Assembly: GCA_032622095.1 (NCBI GenBank)
Contig: CP136069.1
Coordinates: 11,240,036-11,304,035 of the forward strand
Source of the DNA: Siphonodentalium dalli
Taxonomy: Eukaryota > Mollusca > Scaphopoda > Gadilida > Siphonodentaliidae
Reading direction: 5' to 3'
Length of the DNA: 64,000 nucleotides
Below are positions 23,886 to 36,453 of this stretch, one piece after another. The translations under genes were made by a program, and so were the position numbers. Numbering within the stretch: position 1 is the stretch's first letter; each line of letters starts with the position of its first letter. The notes beneath the pieces are model-generated. The model was given only the letters and a program-made list of their open reading frames with translations. It searched no databases and had not been told where the DNA came from.

Positions 23886-24310
23886 TTCTTCAATTTTCAT
23901 CGAAACGTGATTTGAGAACCATGTCGCCATGACATATCGCCCAGTTACGGAGTCTGCTATTCTTTTGATCGAAACGCCAGTGACGCTGTGATATTCTTGT
24001 GATATATTTATGAAATGACGGATAATCTCGGAGATACGGATCCAATTCTGGGACACACATTATCACTGAATCCATCACAAGCTTTTAGTAACGTACTACA
24101 GCTATTCTTCAATTTTCATCGAAACGTGATTTGAGAACCATGTCGCCATGACATATCGCACAGTTTCGGAGTCTGCTATTCTTTTGATTGAAACGCTGGT
24201 GACGCTGTGATATTGTTGTGATATATTTATGAAATGACCGATAATCTCGGAGATACGGATCCAATTCTGGAACACACATTATCACTGAATCCATCACAAG
24301 CTTTTACATT
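23886..24310. repeat. Tandem duplication, 219-bp unit, two copies
   Basis: The stretch starting TTCTTCAATTTTCATCGAAA at about 23888 is repeated at about 24107 with roughly 97 percent identity by eye, both ending at ATCACAAGCTTTTA. The two mirror-image minus-strand frames differ only by these substitutions. This is a recent local duplication of unknown origin. Confidence 0.88.
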
Positions 24311-24654
24311 AGTAACGTACTACGGCTATGCTATAATTAATCGTTCCCTTTAACAATGTTAACGTTATCGACACCGGTTATACCATATATACCGCCGTTC
24401 AACCACGGTCAAGTGGTTGACATGTGGCAACCGCAGGTAAACTTTCTACAGTACTATTAATAATATGTTGCGACTACTGTACTCCGCATTAATTTTTCAC
24501 ATGGCCACCTTACACCCAGTCCAGCTTTTCGTGAGCTCCATGCACCGTATTAACTACCCTGCTGGACAAAACAAGTGTCCACTTAATCGCGGTGCAGCTA
24601 GCGTTGTCACCGCGGCCGAATTGCAACTACGCTGCGGCTCCACTGGCTAACTAC

Positions 24655-24805
24655 AGTTGGGCCGCAGTGTACTTGCCATTCGACCATGGTGTACGGTAGT
24701 TGCCGCAGTGTACGTTCATTAAACTGAAAAAAGATTATACTTGCCGTTCGGTCACAGTGTACTTGCTGTTCGGCCGCAGTGTACTTGCCATTCGGTCGCG
24801 GTGCT
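24655..24805. repeat. Short minisatellite with GCCGCAGTGTACTTGCC
   Basis: GCCGCAGTGTACTTGCCATT, and variants with GTCACAGTGTAC and GCTGTTCGGCC, occur about five times between 24660 and 24802 with variable spacing of roughly 25-40 bp. No gene is associated. Confidence 0.6.
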
Positions 24806-25790
24806 CAACTGAAGTTACAGTGAGTGAGGTATACACAAAACAATATTTCAATTAATAATTTGTTTACGGTTTAATCAACATTCGAAGTTGGTCACTGCCC
24901 GACATTCGCAACTGCACCATCAATGCAGTGTCAAGCCATGCCAGAAATATACACTCTGTGGTGGTTATAATGCTAACTTTAAAAAGGTACGAAGGTCGGC
25001 CATGGTAGTATTGATCATGGTTAATAGCATAATCAACAACGTGGTAATATCGGTGGTCAACTTCGTTAAGGGGGGGGGGGTCAATTAGAGCTTAGCTGTA
25101 TATATATATATATATATAGGTACATGAACATGTAGACCATTCCAATGTCCAGATGCATCATGTTCTTATCAAAACATGTGTGGCTATCATTCAGAACGAT
25201 TCGGACATTTCCGCTTTGCTAGGAAATAACCTCTTCCATAATTGGAAACCATATTCGCGAAATTCTACATTATATGGCTCTGGTGATCAGGCAATGACAT
25301 TGACTCGATGACGCATAGCTGCGAATGGAGAATAATTTATTCACTATGGCTTTACCAAAATGGATCATATATTAAATACATTAAACTCTCTTTGTTTGAG
25401 GTTTGTTTGTTTGTTCATATACATGTACCGATACAGCACATCGGAAGTGTACGATAAGAAAAACACTCAATAATGTGGCATTGTTTTTCATTAGTGTGGT
25501 CTCCCCATTGTTGAGTATTTTGCTTATCGCACGGTATATACATACATGTACTTTACAACAGGTCCTCGAACAGAATTTGGCTTTGTTCACATAATGCAGC
25601 GTAGGAACTACAACAATTATATACTATTTACGCGATATTTAGTATGGTATAAAGAAAGGTCTGAGCGAACCACAGATTAACTATAATAGCCTGATCGGGC
25701 TACAATAGACCGATCGGTCTTCCTGGCACAGTGCTCCCTGTTGTAAGAGAGGGAGCTCTAAATTTCTTGACAATCTGAATCTTTTTGTTT
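24806..25790. other. No gene recognised
   Basis: Contains a (TA)n tract near 25100 and a G-run near 25071-25080. The paired opposite-strand frames at 25381-25594 show no domain. I see no supported gene. Confidence 0.4.
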
Positions 25791-25799
25791 GAATATCTG

Positions 25800-26375
25800 T
25801 ATACATGTACCGGTATGTTTATTTTGAATATTCTCAGTAAATAATTATTTGGTGTCTTGCAAAAGAGATCAGAATTAATTTTGTTTACGTATTGGTTGAG
25901 AGATAACAATAGAACAGTTTAGAGTGACTCCCCTTATCCCAGATGCATGCTGGCTGTGAAAGAACGATTGGTTTATTTTAGTATATTATAGATCGGTAAG
26001 TGGTTCACCCAGACCTGTTTAAGATATCTGATTGATAATGGTTATATGGTTAAATCCCATTAGTGCCCACATATAACAATATAATTCAATCATTGCGATT
26101 AATCGTTAACCTTTGTGATAAATCGCCAAGTAAGGTAGTTGGCGATTTATCAGAAATATGTTTTCGATTTATCGCAAAGTTGTTTTTACTTTGAATGTTC
26201 TCAGTAAATAATTATATAGCGTCTTGATAACAAATCGGAATAAATTTGGTTTTGTTTTTGAAGTATTGGTTGATCAATAATAATACAACCGTTTAGAGTG
26301 ACTCCCCTTATCCCAGATACATGCTGGCTGTCACGGTGAAAGAACGATTATTCTATTTTAACCTGATCGGGCTAT
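25800..26375. repeat. Tandem duplication, about 373-bp unit
   Basis: TTTGAATATTCTCAGTAAAT at about 25821 recurs as TTTGAATGTTCTCAGTAAAT at about 26193, and GTTTAGAGTGACTCCCCTTA at about 25917 recurs at about 26291; both are followed by ATGCTGGCTGT and GAAAGAACGATT. The two copies are diverged by roughly 10-15 percent and contain short indels. Confidence 0.75.
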
Positions 26376-26439
26376 TGTGATAAATCTCAAACATATAAAG
26401 ACATCCCAAGACACCCTGGAGAGTCATATGTCATACAAT

Positions 26440-27250
26440 ATATACAACATACAGCATTAGTGTCCCAAACGGCCCAATCAGTGGCACAATCGGCCACGCA
26501 GTGTCCCAGTGAGCATAACCAGTGTCTAAAATCTATATCGTATTTTTCAAACATCACAAACCATTCAATGAGTTCCTTATCCATTCAACTGGACAACCCG
26601 ATTACCAACTGTCATCTCAACATATCTACAATAGCGTACAAAACCCTCCATCGAGTATTTCAGACGACCAATTCAGTTTATCAAACCATCCAATGAGATT
26701 ACCAAAATATGGTTTGATATATTTGATGGATGGTTTTGTAAACTAGTTTGGAACACTCATTAGATGATGTGGGACATTCAATGGGTGGTTTGAGACACTA
26801 GTTGGACGTTCTAGACACTGTGTGATTATGGACTCTCGGCTGTTTGTTTCGGACACCCATTGTATGGTTTGTGGTACACACTTGATGGTTTGAGACAACC
26901 ATTGGCGTTGTTTGGGACACCACGTGCATGAATAGGGGCACTCGATTGGTGACATATGGCAATCGTTGGATGGAATGGAACACACATTGGACTGGCATTA
27001 TTTGGATGGTTTGTGACACCATTCTGATGGACTGTGTTACATATTTTGTGGCTTTGTGACACTAGTTGGCTGAGTTGGGACGTCCGTTATACGGACTGGG
27101 ATACTCACCATATTCATTTGGTATATTATTAAGAAGGTGGTTGAGACACCCGTTGTTTGGTTTTACGCTCCTTATGTGGGTTGAAACACCCGTTAAGTTG
27201 TTTTTGATTTGACACTCGTTGGATGCATTTCGATACTAGTTTCGTTGCTT
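26440..27250. repeat. Degenerate 25-30-bp minisatellite that switches strand near 26.7 kb
   Basis: From about 26700 onward, phrases of the form GGTTTGAGACACTxGTTGGA repeat with heavy variation (for example near 26790, 26870, 26905, 27005). Between about 26440 and 26700 the same words appear as reverse complement (CCATTCAATGAG, ACCATCCAATGAG). The array therefore looks like two arms of one degenerate inverted repeat. Confidence 0.6.
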
Positions 27251-27699
27251 CGGACGCCCATCAAATTATATTCGATATGTGAAGATTTAGTAACAAATCA
27301 ATGACAAAATTAAAATGTTTGACTTTCGATCGCAATTTTCGCCGCTATTTTTGGACACTATAGGGACAAATTATAGACATATAGCTAATTATTGTCGAAT
27401 TAAGAACCGACATAATTTACTGTGGTGCGAGCCATTACATAAAAAAGTCGTCTAAATGGAAACAATAACCCAATTTTACTACTTTCGGCAGCTTTCGGTA
27501 GTCATTTTGTCCTTATTTTGGAAACTGATTGCCTCATTTCTGCTAAAATGGGCACTAGTGGTTCATATCTGACATCTAATGAGTATTCGGTACATTGGTG
27601 TGTTCGATTTGGGGTTATTCTGGGCTTTAAAATAATAATGTGCCAAATTACCATGGCAACGTCTTTATTAAGGCGAGACGAAATTTCCTGTAAAAAATT

Positions 27700-28000
27700 T
27701 CGGGTCAAAAGTTCCAAAATTCCTCGAAAATAGGCAAAGTCCGAAAATAAATGGAAATTGTCCCAACAAGTTCGGGTTCATAAACGGCAAAAAGTGGGTC
27801 GAATTTCAGTTTTCTCTCTGCTCGGTCGGGAAAATTTCGGAAATGTGGCAAAGTGTCCCATATTCATAAACGGCCACCTGGGCCGAAATTCTTGAGCCGA
27901 AAACATTTTGGATCCAGTCCGAAAAAGTGGGTGTAATAGAAATTCCCGCTCTGCTCGGTCAGGAAAATTTGGGAAAATGTGTCAAATGGCCATGAACAAT
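27700..28000. repeat. Copy of the 22.2-kb repeat family, internally duplicated
   Basis: AATTCCTCGAAAATAGGCAA, CTGCTCGGTCGGGAAAATTT and CATAAACGGCCACCTGGGCC echo the 22.2-23.0 kb element. The CTGCTCGGTC..GAAAATTT part occurs twice about 130 bp apart. Confidence 0.55.
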
Positions 28001-29210
28001 AATGAAAGTATTTTTTATTATGGTCATATAAATCAGCAACATTAACAGAACGATTGCAATATAATGTAATCAACACTAACTTCATCATCTAATTTAACTC
28101 ATTCAGTGCCACCGTGACGTCTCCTGTGAGAACTGATATCTGTGTGTCAGCTCTTCTGGGGGGAAAAAATTATTTACACTAACTACATATTTATATTTAT
28201 TATTCAAATTAGAAAGAATCTAATTGACAGCAGGCATTGCTAGTATAGACCCTATCCGTGAACTACTTTGAAACTCCGTGACCGGTACTATAGAGGGTCA
28301 TCATAGGTAAAACAATTCATGTTGTCATGGCAACGATGACTTAAAATTGACACCGATTGTGTGAAATTACAAATTTGTTATTTTATGTGGCCAACTAAAT
28401 AATTTATTCAGCGCAGTTCTGGACATTAATTTTGTTGGTGGAATAACATAGCATTTTGTTATGGCAAGGATCCGGGGTGGGGGGGGGGGGGGTGGTCATC
28501 AGTGAGTGCAAACGAGTTTTCTAAATGGGATGATCGGATGTTTACAACAAACGTTTTCCCAGAAAAGTAGATAACAAAACTGAACTCTATTGGATGAAAT
28601 GACTTGTTTCCGTCTATATGCCTACAACAGTCGCACTATCTGCGGTGCGTCGTACTCCCAGTTCGTGCTGTAGCTACGGTGTCAATGACACATTTTGGGC
28701 CATCGAATTAACCCGGTGACTATTATATCTGAATAAGCGCATCTATAGTAAATTCTCATTGTAATTTGGCGAGCCCCTTAAGGTATCGAGTTTGATTGAC
28801 ATATAATGTGCACGTTGTCGACATCAGCGTTCCTATGTCGTTTGGCGTCAAACCAAGTCTACGAGGGATCAGGGCATGCCCGACTGAATCTACCTTTACA
28901 CAACGAAAATCGGTTTCCAATTAATATATATGTACGCTTTATACGTTGACCTCTCAGAGAATTTGAACTCTGCAAGACTTAGTCACGCCCACAGAGCGCA
29001 TAAATTTTCACCTCCTTTCTTCAGACGGCCGTATCTCCTAAACGCCTCGACGGGCGGAGCTGACTGATGTGTCATTTGAACGGCGACATGCTCAGCTATA
29101 TCATGATGTACAAGTTGAATCTGCGCATATGCGTATAGACAGACCACCCCGGTTGAAATGTCTCCCAAAATGTAATATGCATGGTTCCAATCATGTTCAC
29201 CCAAATTGAA
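28001..29210. other. No gene recognised; G-run
   Basis: Contains a G-run at about 28475-28491 (GGGGTGGGGGGGG-type). A 95-residue minus-strand frame (28983-29270) has balanced composition but no domain I recognise and is not called. Confidence 0.4.
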
Positions 29211-29215
29211 ATTGT

Positions 29216-29347
29216 GAGTTTCACTCGTCGCCGGCACACAGGTGGAGTCTTTCACTCGTCGCCGGCACACAGGTGGAGTCTTTCACTCGTCGCCGGCACA
29301 CAGGTGGAGTCTTTCACTCGTCGCCGGCACACAGGTGGAGTCTTTCC
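29216..29347. repeat. 31-bp tandem repeat, four copies
   Basis: The unit includes TCACTCGTCGCCGGCACACA followed by GGTGGAGTCT, repeated at 29222, 29253, 29284 and 29315 with essentially no mismatch. Because 31 is not a multiple of three, each copy is read in a new frame, so a coding role is unlikely. Confidence 0.92.
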
Positions 29348-29779
29348 GGAGACGAGATTTCTCGTCGTCGGTATTGAATGAGTTAATGATAATATTATAT
29401 GTACCGAACTCTTAGTAGTAATATTCGGCAATTGTTTATCTAGTCTGTCAACTCAACCGGAAAGTCAATTATTAGCTCAACGATAGGGATCAATTTAACA
29501 ATACCGGTACACTATAGTAGGCATAAAAATACCTAGGTTTGATATCTCGACATATGGCTGTTACGTTTGTCGGCTACAATAACGGATACGGGTGGTTCCA
29601 CGGCATATGGGCTAAACGCTGCCCACTTATAGGTCTCATATATACAGCAGAATTTTATTTTATATATGTGATTTGGGGGTTCCTCTTTCATATTTTATAT
29701 ACGTGATTTGGCGGTTCGAAAATTAAGCGGATCTTTAACACCCTTTAATAATTACTATTTCTTTAGCTTCACCACATCT

Positions 29780-30145
29780 GTATATGTTGATTTTGTGTCT
29801 GTCTGGCCGTCAACCCATATACCCTGTGCCAATGCATTCTCTTATATATGCGAGTCGACCATAGGTCGCCTCGCATATATAAGAGAATGCATTGGCCTAA
29901 CAATTTTTCATAATTTGTTATTATTTTTACAATTTTTTACAATTTTAATAATTTTTTCTTATATTCTTTAACACTTTCAGTGCCAGACTTATTTTGTAGG
30001 TTTAGTGCCAGGGAATCTTACGTTTTTCATGGGCATCAAAATTATTACTATGAATACTTGGTGATAGTTTTGAGTTATAACATGCCCCTAAGGTTTTAAA
30101 TTTGTATAGCATGCTTAAGCATACCCAACACAAATTAAAGCCCCC
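29780..30145. mobile_element. Single-hairpin repeat, copy 1
   Basis: TTTTGTGTCTGTCTGGCCGT leads to ACCCTGTGCCAATGC and one CCAATGCATTCTC hairpin (29829-29895). After it come an AT-rich TTTTTACAATTTT stretch, TTCAGTGCCAGACTTATTTT and ACGTTTTTCATGGGCATCAA. The same sequence is present at 30.83-31.16 kb. It shows the hairpin module in a third sequence context. Confidence 0.7.
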
Positions 30146-30829
30146 CCCCAAAAAAAGATCTAAATAAATAAAACATATTGAATTGAGGAACCCACCCATC
30201 AAAGCTCAGAGTTATCAGAGTTCGTTGTTTTTTATATTATTTTTCACCACCTGGAATATTTGGTGGCCTGGCAAAAATACCACTCACTTTTTACAGAAAT
30301 AGGACAGGCTTGCGTGGATGCCGTTACGAGAGGTCACATGATGTTGATGCTCGATATACCATCACCGCATCATTAGCGATAGCAAATTAGTTTAGAATGA
30401 AACGACAATGATAAGCAGATCGAAAACTAAAAAAATTTCAGCTCAAAAAGTTCGGCATAAGGAATAAATAACGGAATTCATGCTGCTGTTAAACATATAG
30501 GCCGTGTTTTCTACTTATTGGCCGACATTTTGTTACTTATGATGCGGGCAACTTTCTGCTTATTGCGGCCGAATAACCTGGAGTATATATGACTCGGCTG
30601 TTCTCAGTCGTGCTTTGGACTAGTGCATGGTTAAACTATGCTAATGAGAGACCACACCTCACAGCCCTGATTTGACTTGTTCTAAATTGATTATTAGTCT
30701 TTGTCTGACAAACGGGGAGGGAAACTGACCAGTTCGGCCCTGGTAAGAGAACATATTGAAATCTGATCCTGAAAACTGCAAAATCCTTGCATCTAGAAGT
30801 CTAACTCCAGGAAAATTCACACCTCCATA

Positions 30830-31165
30830 TGTTGACAGATTTTGTGTCTGTCTGGTCGTCAACCCATGTACCCTGTGCCAATGCATTCTCTTATATATGC
30901 GAGTCGACCACAGGTCGCCTCGCATATATAAGAGAATGCATTGGCCTAACAATTTTTCATAATTTGTTATTATTTTTACAATTTTTTACAATTTTAATAA
31001 TTTTTCTTATATTCTTTAACTCTTTCAGTGACAGACTTATTTTGTAGGTTTAGTACCATGGAATCTTACGTTTTTCATGGGCATCAAAATTATTACAATG
31101 AATACTTGGTGATAGTTTTGAGTTATAACATGCCCCTAAGTTTTTAAATTTGCTATAGCATGCTT
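30830..31165. mobile_element. Single-hairpin repeat, copy 2
   Basis: Nearly identical to the copy about 1.05 kb upstream, including GTCTGTCTGGTCGTCAACCC, one hairpin at about 30878-30944, TCAGTGACAGACTTATTTTG and the TTTTGAGTTATAACATGCCC tail. Between the copies is about 690 bp of unrelated sequence. Confidence 0.7.
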
Positions 31166-31242
31166 AAGTCAACCTAGTGGGGAAAGTTTTTCAAAATGCA
31201 AAATCTCATCATCGAGACTGATAACAAGTTCTCCTCCAAGCA

Positions 31243-31288
<46 letters not shown>
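31243..31288 (+). repeat. Poly-G run of 46 bases
   Basis: An uninterrupted run of 46 G. Such a run can form G-quadruplex structures and is also a frequent site of sequencing length error. C-rich tracts (CACCCACCCCC) follow at 31338-31420. The glycine and proline frames across it are artefacts of the run. Confidence 0.95.
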
Positions 31289-31289
<1 letters not shown>

Positions 31290-32097
31290 CGGAAAAAAAA
31301 TTCAGGCACGTATGGCATTTTTTCCCTTTCGATCATTTTTTGTACCCACCCACCCCCACCGCCAAATTTTTTTCCGTTTTCGACAGTTTTTTCCGACCAT
31401 TTTTTGACACCCACCCCCCTTTTAACACTAAAACAGAGATTTGCGGGGGGGAAATTCACTGTAAACAGGTGTATATGAATTTCTGTGCATACTATTTATC
31501 ATGGATGTTAACATGGACATGTAAATAGGAATGAGTCATTTTGAGGTCATTCGGCCAAAAAAACATGGTTGCCAGCGGCCATCATGGATTTCAAAATTTG
31601 CAAACAAAATACAACACGATAACTGCCTGCAGTCAGTTTACCAGTTAGAATTACATTATTTCTCTCATTAAAAGTGGTTTTGAAGCCCAACTCATTGCCA
31701 AAACACTAAAAAACAAGCAGGAATTTTTTGTTTTAGTTGCGGAAAAAATTGCTTGTTGCTGGCTTTGACCACCCACCCACCCCGGCATACGTGCCGGAAT
31801 TTTTTTTCACCCCCCCCCTGCTCCAAGTGTTGGAAATTTCCGACTTGACACCCCCTAAGTTTGAAAAATTTCCAACTGATGTATGGCCATTTGAGTCCAA
31901 AATGTTGACAAAAAAACAGGAAAATACATTATTATAGATTAAGAGAACAATTCAACTTATCGTTTATGTCAAATTTCCAATTACTGTTGTGTCATGTATG
32001 ACATTTGAGACACCCCGACCTCCTGTGTCCACGCCCTTGCACGTATTTATCGACGTAAATTTAAATTTGAACGTGACACAAGCGAGCAATTACCAGG

Positions 32098-32293
32098 CAA
32101 TACATGTACTATATATGTTTAATTACATTTACTATATATGTTTAAGTACATGTACTATATATGTTAAATTACATGTTCTATAAATGTTTAATTACATGCA
32201 CTATATATATTTAATTAAATGTACTATATATGTTTAATTACATGTACTATATATGTGTAATTTACATGTAATATATATGTTTATTTACATGTA
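32098..32293. repeat. 23-bp satellite, short array
   Basis: About eight copies of a unit containing ACATGTACTATATATG and TTTAATT, with sporadic substitutions. It is the same unit as the larger array at 39.6 kb, in the same orientation. Confidence 0.88.
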
Positions 32294-32344
32294 ATAACAT
32301 AGTCGTATAAGAGCGACGTATTTTATCCCAAAGGGTTAACCAGA

Positions 32345-32440
32345 TGCGGAGATTTAAACCAGAAACTTTTAGAAACGCAAACATGTTCGGTAGCGAAATA
32401 TTTCACCGATAGATCACTACGCTACCAATACGCCATACCG
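32345..32440 (-). other. Possible tRNA-like / SINE promoter remnant
   Basis: On the minus strand, TGGCGTATTGG and then TAGCGTAGTGATC resemble a pol III A box, and GGTTTAAATCTCC about 60-75 bp downstream resembles a B box (GGTTCRAATCC). The spacing is long for most tRNAs, no acceptor stem was confirmed, and no CCA-side stem is clear. A decayed tRNA-derived SINE is possible; chance similarity is not excluded. Confidence 0.25.
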
Positions 32441-34247
32441 CATGGAATTCCAAAGAAGTAAGCAATAAAATAAAGCGACAAAGTATTTGGACAAATTTAC
32501 ACCATAATCATGAATCGCGAGAGTTTGGGAAAAATGTTAATTAGACTACGAAGCGATTGGGATAAATCTTGAGCAGGAATTGGGAGAACTATATTTTTAC
32601 ACGTAGGGGTGAGCGGCGCGGTCGGTGTCAACTTTCTTTCCAACTTATCGATCGAAGAAGGCGGTCAACATTTTTTGAAAACCCCCCCCTCCCTCCCATT
32701 TTCGGTTGTTGTTGAAGAGCACACAGGGTTGATGTCTTTGCCCCCCCCTTTCGGGGTTTGTTTTGCTGGCGGCGGTTATTGCGCCTCAAAAATTGTTAAT
32801 TGTTTTTATTATTATTCATGTCTCGGCTTCCTGTAATTATGTTTTGCTAAACAGGTAGCTAAAACCGCACTCCATTGTTTGTCTTTATTTTAACCCTGTG
32901 GGATAAATATATGTTTAAAACATGTACTATATAGGATAATAGGATAGGATAATATTTTATTCCACAATACAATACATTATACATTAATACATTATAATAC
33001 ATGTCAATTTGTATATGTATTGTGTGGAGTGCCGTGGCCAATAATATTTGGAGTTTGTTTGGCTGTATTTACTAAGGGAATTTATAAAGATTTGCTCACA
33101 CACTGTGTTTATAACTGTTACAGTTAAATTTCCTTAGTATATATAGCCATGCGTTGGACGGGATTTTGCAGGATACAAGTCGTAGTACTCTGGTAATTTA
33201 ATGTGAGACAATTTTAGCATTTAGGGTAAGTAGCCAATAGACTAAATATATTCGGAACATTTTTATCATTTTTATCATTTGTGTGTGCAATCAGGGCAAA
33301 AATTTGTTTTTGCATTCAATTTTGTTGGAATACTGGTTGATCAATTCTACACTCATCAGTTTTTTATGGTTATCTCGATTCCTATTAGTTTTTTGTTTTT
33401 TATTAACTGAGTTCCATATATTCGAATATGAATGTTCTGGGAGATTTTCTGAAAATTTTGTTCTTGGTGTTGCTTTTGGTCTAATGTTTCCTGCTGCTGC
33501 CTGTCTACAGCTGGTTCCTAGTTTAACACCGAATGAGTCTTTGAAGGACCATGGCAGTCTATTATAAGCCCAATCATGCATGAATACTGACGTTTGGTAT
33601 GTATAAATGTCACAGAATTTTAGAATGTTCATTTTTTTGAAAATTGGTTCTGTGTGACTGTTGTATCTAGCATTGGTTATTGTTCTAATCGCCCTTTTTT
33701 GCAATAAAAATATATTGTTAGTGGTCGCCACATGACCCCATACCTGAATGCCGTATACCATATGACTGTCGATAAGTGCGTAATATAGAGTTCGCAGTGC
33801 GTCACCCGGAAAGAACTTTTTAACATTGTTGATACAATAAATAGCTCGAGCCATCTTAGAGCATACTGTTGAAATATGCTTTTTAAACGTGAGATTCTCG
33901 TCGATATTAATGCCCAAAAATTTCAAGGATGTTTATTCTTATATATTCCCAACTCTGTTTAGTTCAGCTGTGTTTATATATAATTTCAAATCTTTCCATT
34001 TTTGATCATTATTTTCTGGATGAATTAGCATATAGTTACATTTATTTTTGTTTATGGAGAGCTTATTACAACAACGCCAGTCGTGAATATTTTTTAGTTC
34101 TAAGTTTACCCTATCTTCGACAACGCTTTTGTCACAGCCTGATGTATATAGGGTTGTATCATCCGCGAATGATAATAAATTTAAGGATGTGGATACTGAC
34201 ATATCGTTGACATAAATTAAAAAAATTGTTGGTCCGAGTATGGATCC

Positions 34248-35501
34248 TTAAGGGACACCACATGAAACTTTGGATAGACTGGAAATGTTTCCACTATAAT
34301 CTGTATATTGTCGCCTCTCATATAGGTAGTCTCTAAACCAATTATTAGCAGTCCCCCTAATACCGTAGTGTTCCATCTTATTTAGTAGGATTTCATGGCT
34401 TATTGTGTCGAATGCTTTTGAAAGGTCAATGAATATTGCTAAGGTTGAATCTTTGGTTTTTTTGTCATTCTGTTCAACAACATGGTTTAAAAGATGCATT
34501 AATGGATGTATGGTGGAGTGCCCCTTCCTAAATCCATATTGATGTTTATAGAAACGTGCATGTTCATCAAAGAAATCTACAATTCGCTTTTGCATAATTT
34601 TTTCGAGTATTTTTGAAAAACATGGTAATATGCTGATAGGTCGATAGTTTGAAAAGTTTTCTTTTTGCCCACCCTTGAAAATCGGTATTACTCTTGATAT
34701 TTTCATTTTCTTCGGAAAAACTCCTTCTTTGAACGATTGATTAAATATATGCTTAAGAGCTTTGGCTGTTTCATAAATAGCTGATTTCATCAATTGATTT
34801 GATAGACCATGTACATCTTTACTTGCTTTGACTTTAAATGAGTAGTATGTGAGTATTATTTCCTGTTCTGCTGTTTGAATTATTTCTAAATCATCCGATT
34901 CTCTATTGATCAAATAATCAGTGTAATGTGTGCTGACTTCGTCAACATTTACACTTGTCAAGTTTCCAATTTTTGAGAAGTATTCATTGAATCGTTCCGC
35001 TATTTGCTTTTTATGTGTTATCTTCATTTCACCATCGGTAAATGCTATTGGAGGACTATGAGGTTCACAATTTATATTCATTGCTTGTTTTAAGATTATC
35101 CAGGTCGCATTCATATCATTCTTTGCTTTGTTAATTTTGTCGAAATAATATTGTTTTTTTCTGTTGCGCATTGTTCTCTTATATACGTGGTAGTACTCTT
35201 TGTATGCATGTGTATTAGCATTTGTCGGGGATTTTAATTTACGAATATATAATTTATTTTTCTCCAATGAAGATATTAAAAGTCCCTTTGTCATCCACGG
35301 CTGGCGCTTTAAATATTTATTTGGTGGTTTGTGGTATTTTAGTGGGAAAGCAGTATGGTATGCAGACATATATATTTCTAGAAAATGGTCATAAGCTTCG
35401 TTTGCTGATTCACAGTTTAATACGTCTTCGTAACTTGATGTTGACAATATATCCTTGAATTTGTTTATGTTCCTTTCACTAAAAATTCTGAATGGTTCCA
35501 A
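34248..35501 (-). pseudogene. LINE reverse-transcriptase segment (417 residues open)
   Basis: The longest uninterrupted frame in the window. It covers the linker after the endonuclease and RT motifs 0-4, ending exactly at the GVP of motif B where the next codon is TAA. Beyond that codon the same frame continues with GSILGP and FADDT, so only a single base change separates the two parts. The polymerase aspartates in FADDTTLY are present in the next segment. Confidence 0.9.
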
Positions 35502-36453
35502 GACAGATGCTCCATTGCAAGTTTATTTTTAAATTTGAACGTTCTATATAAAATGTCGCCAAATGATCCGAGACGTCTGAAATGATAATGCCTGATGTAC
35601 TTTCAGACAAGTTGTTTGTGAAGATATTATCAATTAAAGTAGCAGAGTGTTCAGTTATCCTGGTTGGTTTCGTGATGCTAGGAGTGAATCCGAGAGTGAA
35701 AACGTTATCGAGGAATGTACGCGTTTTTTCATGATTGTCGAAATTCAACAGATCTATATTGAAGTCACCTATAACATATGCTTTACTGTTTGTTTGATTT
35801 AGTTTACCCATAATGCCACCAATCTCTTTCATAAATTTGTCAATATCTGCCCTCGGAGCTGTGTTTGGTCTATATATGCTGCCAATTATACATCGATTTG
35901 GTTTGCCTGGAGTAAGTTCAACAAAAGTCGTTTCTATTACATGTGGAATAAATACAGATAGATCGGGTCTAGTACAATATGAAAGATTTTCTCGAATAAA
36001 GAGCCCTACTCCACCTCTACCGTTATCGGTCTCTGGTCTTGTTTTGTATTCGATATTCTGATATCCCGATAGGGAGAATTCTGCTGCGTTATTAATTTAA
36101 AAAACTTCGCTCAGTGCAATTATATCAAATGCATTTTCTGTTTCATGTGTTTCAACAAACAATTGAGTTAATGAATCCCAATTTGCATTTAAGCTCCGAC
36201 AATTTAGACCCATAATTGAGAAGTCGCTTGATTCTTTTCTTATTTCTGTTTTAAATTGTTCAGGCGAGAAATATTTACAGTTTTGGTTTACTAGGGCAAA
36301 GTCCACACGGGGAGTATCTTGATCATCAAATTCTTGATCGAGTTTGGTGCTTAAGTTATATTGTGACAGTTCCTGAATCTCGTCCAAGTTTAATTCGGCT
36401 ACTGTCGACACAGTTGGATGTATCGTTTCGTTTGAGTATAATTGACCGCGCAT
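35479..36453 (-). pseudogene. LINE endonuclease segment (two open parts)
   Basis: APE-type endonuclease of the minus-strand LINE. The N-terminal extension before the domain (36453 to about 36270) is acidic and polar. The catalytic Asn (LNCRSL), Glu (LSEV), the GDFN motif and the SDH-type box are all visible. One TAA at 36097-36099 lies in frame; the frame is otherwise continuous to about 35500, where it shifts relative to the RT. Confidence 0.88.

Larger units (their letters stand above)
32930..36453 (-). mobile_element. Near-complete LINE of Jockey/CR1 type
   Basis: Minus-strand ORF2 starts at ATG 36453. The endonuclease spans 36340-35500 with LNCRSL, LSEV, GRGGVGLFIRENL, VIGDFNIDLL and SDVSDHLA. 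Reverse transcriptase follows from about 34720: SNYRPISILPCFSKILEKI, YGFRKGHST, FIDLSKAFDTI, SCGVP, GSILGPTIFLIYVND and FADDTTLY, the catalytic box, at about 34160. The C-terminal region includes YALIDSHMVYGIQVWG and ends at stop 33291. Lesions are few: a stop at 36097-36099, one frame change near 35500, a TAA replacing the Gln codon after GVP (34248-34250), and two close stops at 33939-33941 and 33933-33935. The 3' untranslated part ends near 32930 with AATAAA and a short TATCCTA-rich tail on the minus strand. This is a young but disabled element. Confidence 0.92.

Noticed and set aside
28983-29270. 95-residue minus-strand frame with balanced composition
   Set aside because: No recognisable domain, and it begins inside the 31-bp tandem repeat; no splice or start signal decides it.
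31169-31528. Poly-glycine and poly-proline proteins on opposite strands
   Set aside because: Created by the 46-base G run and neighbouring C-rich tracts.
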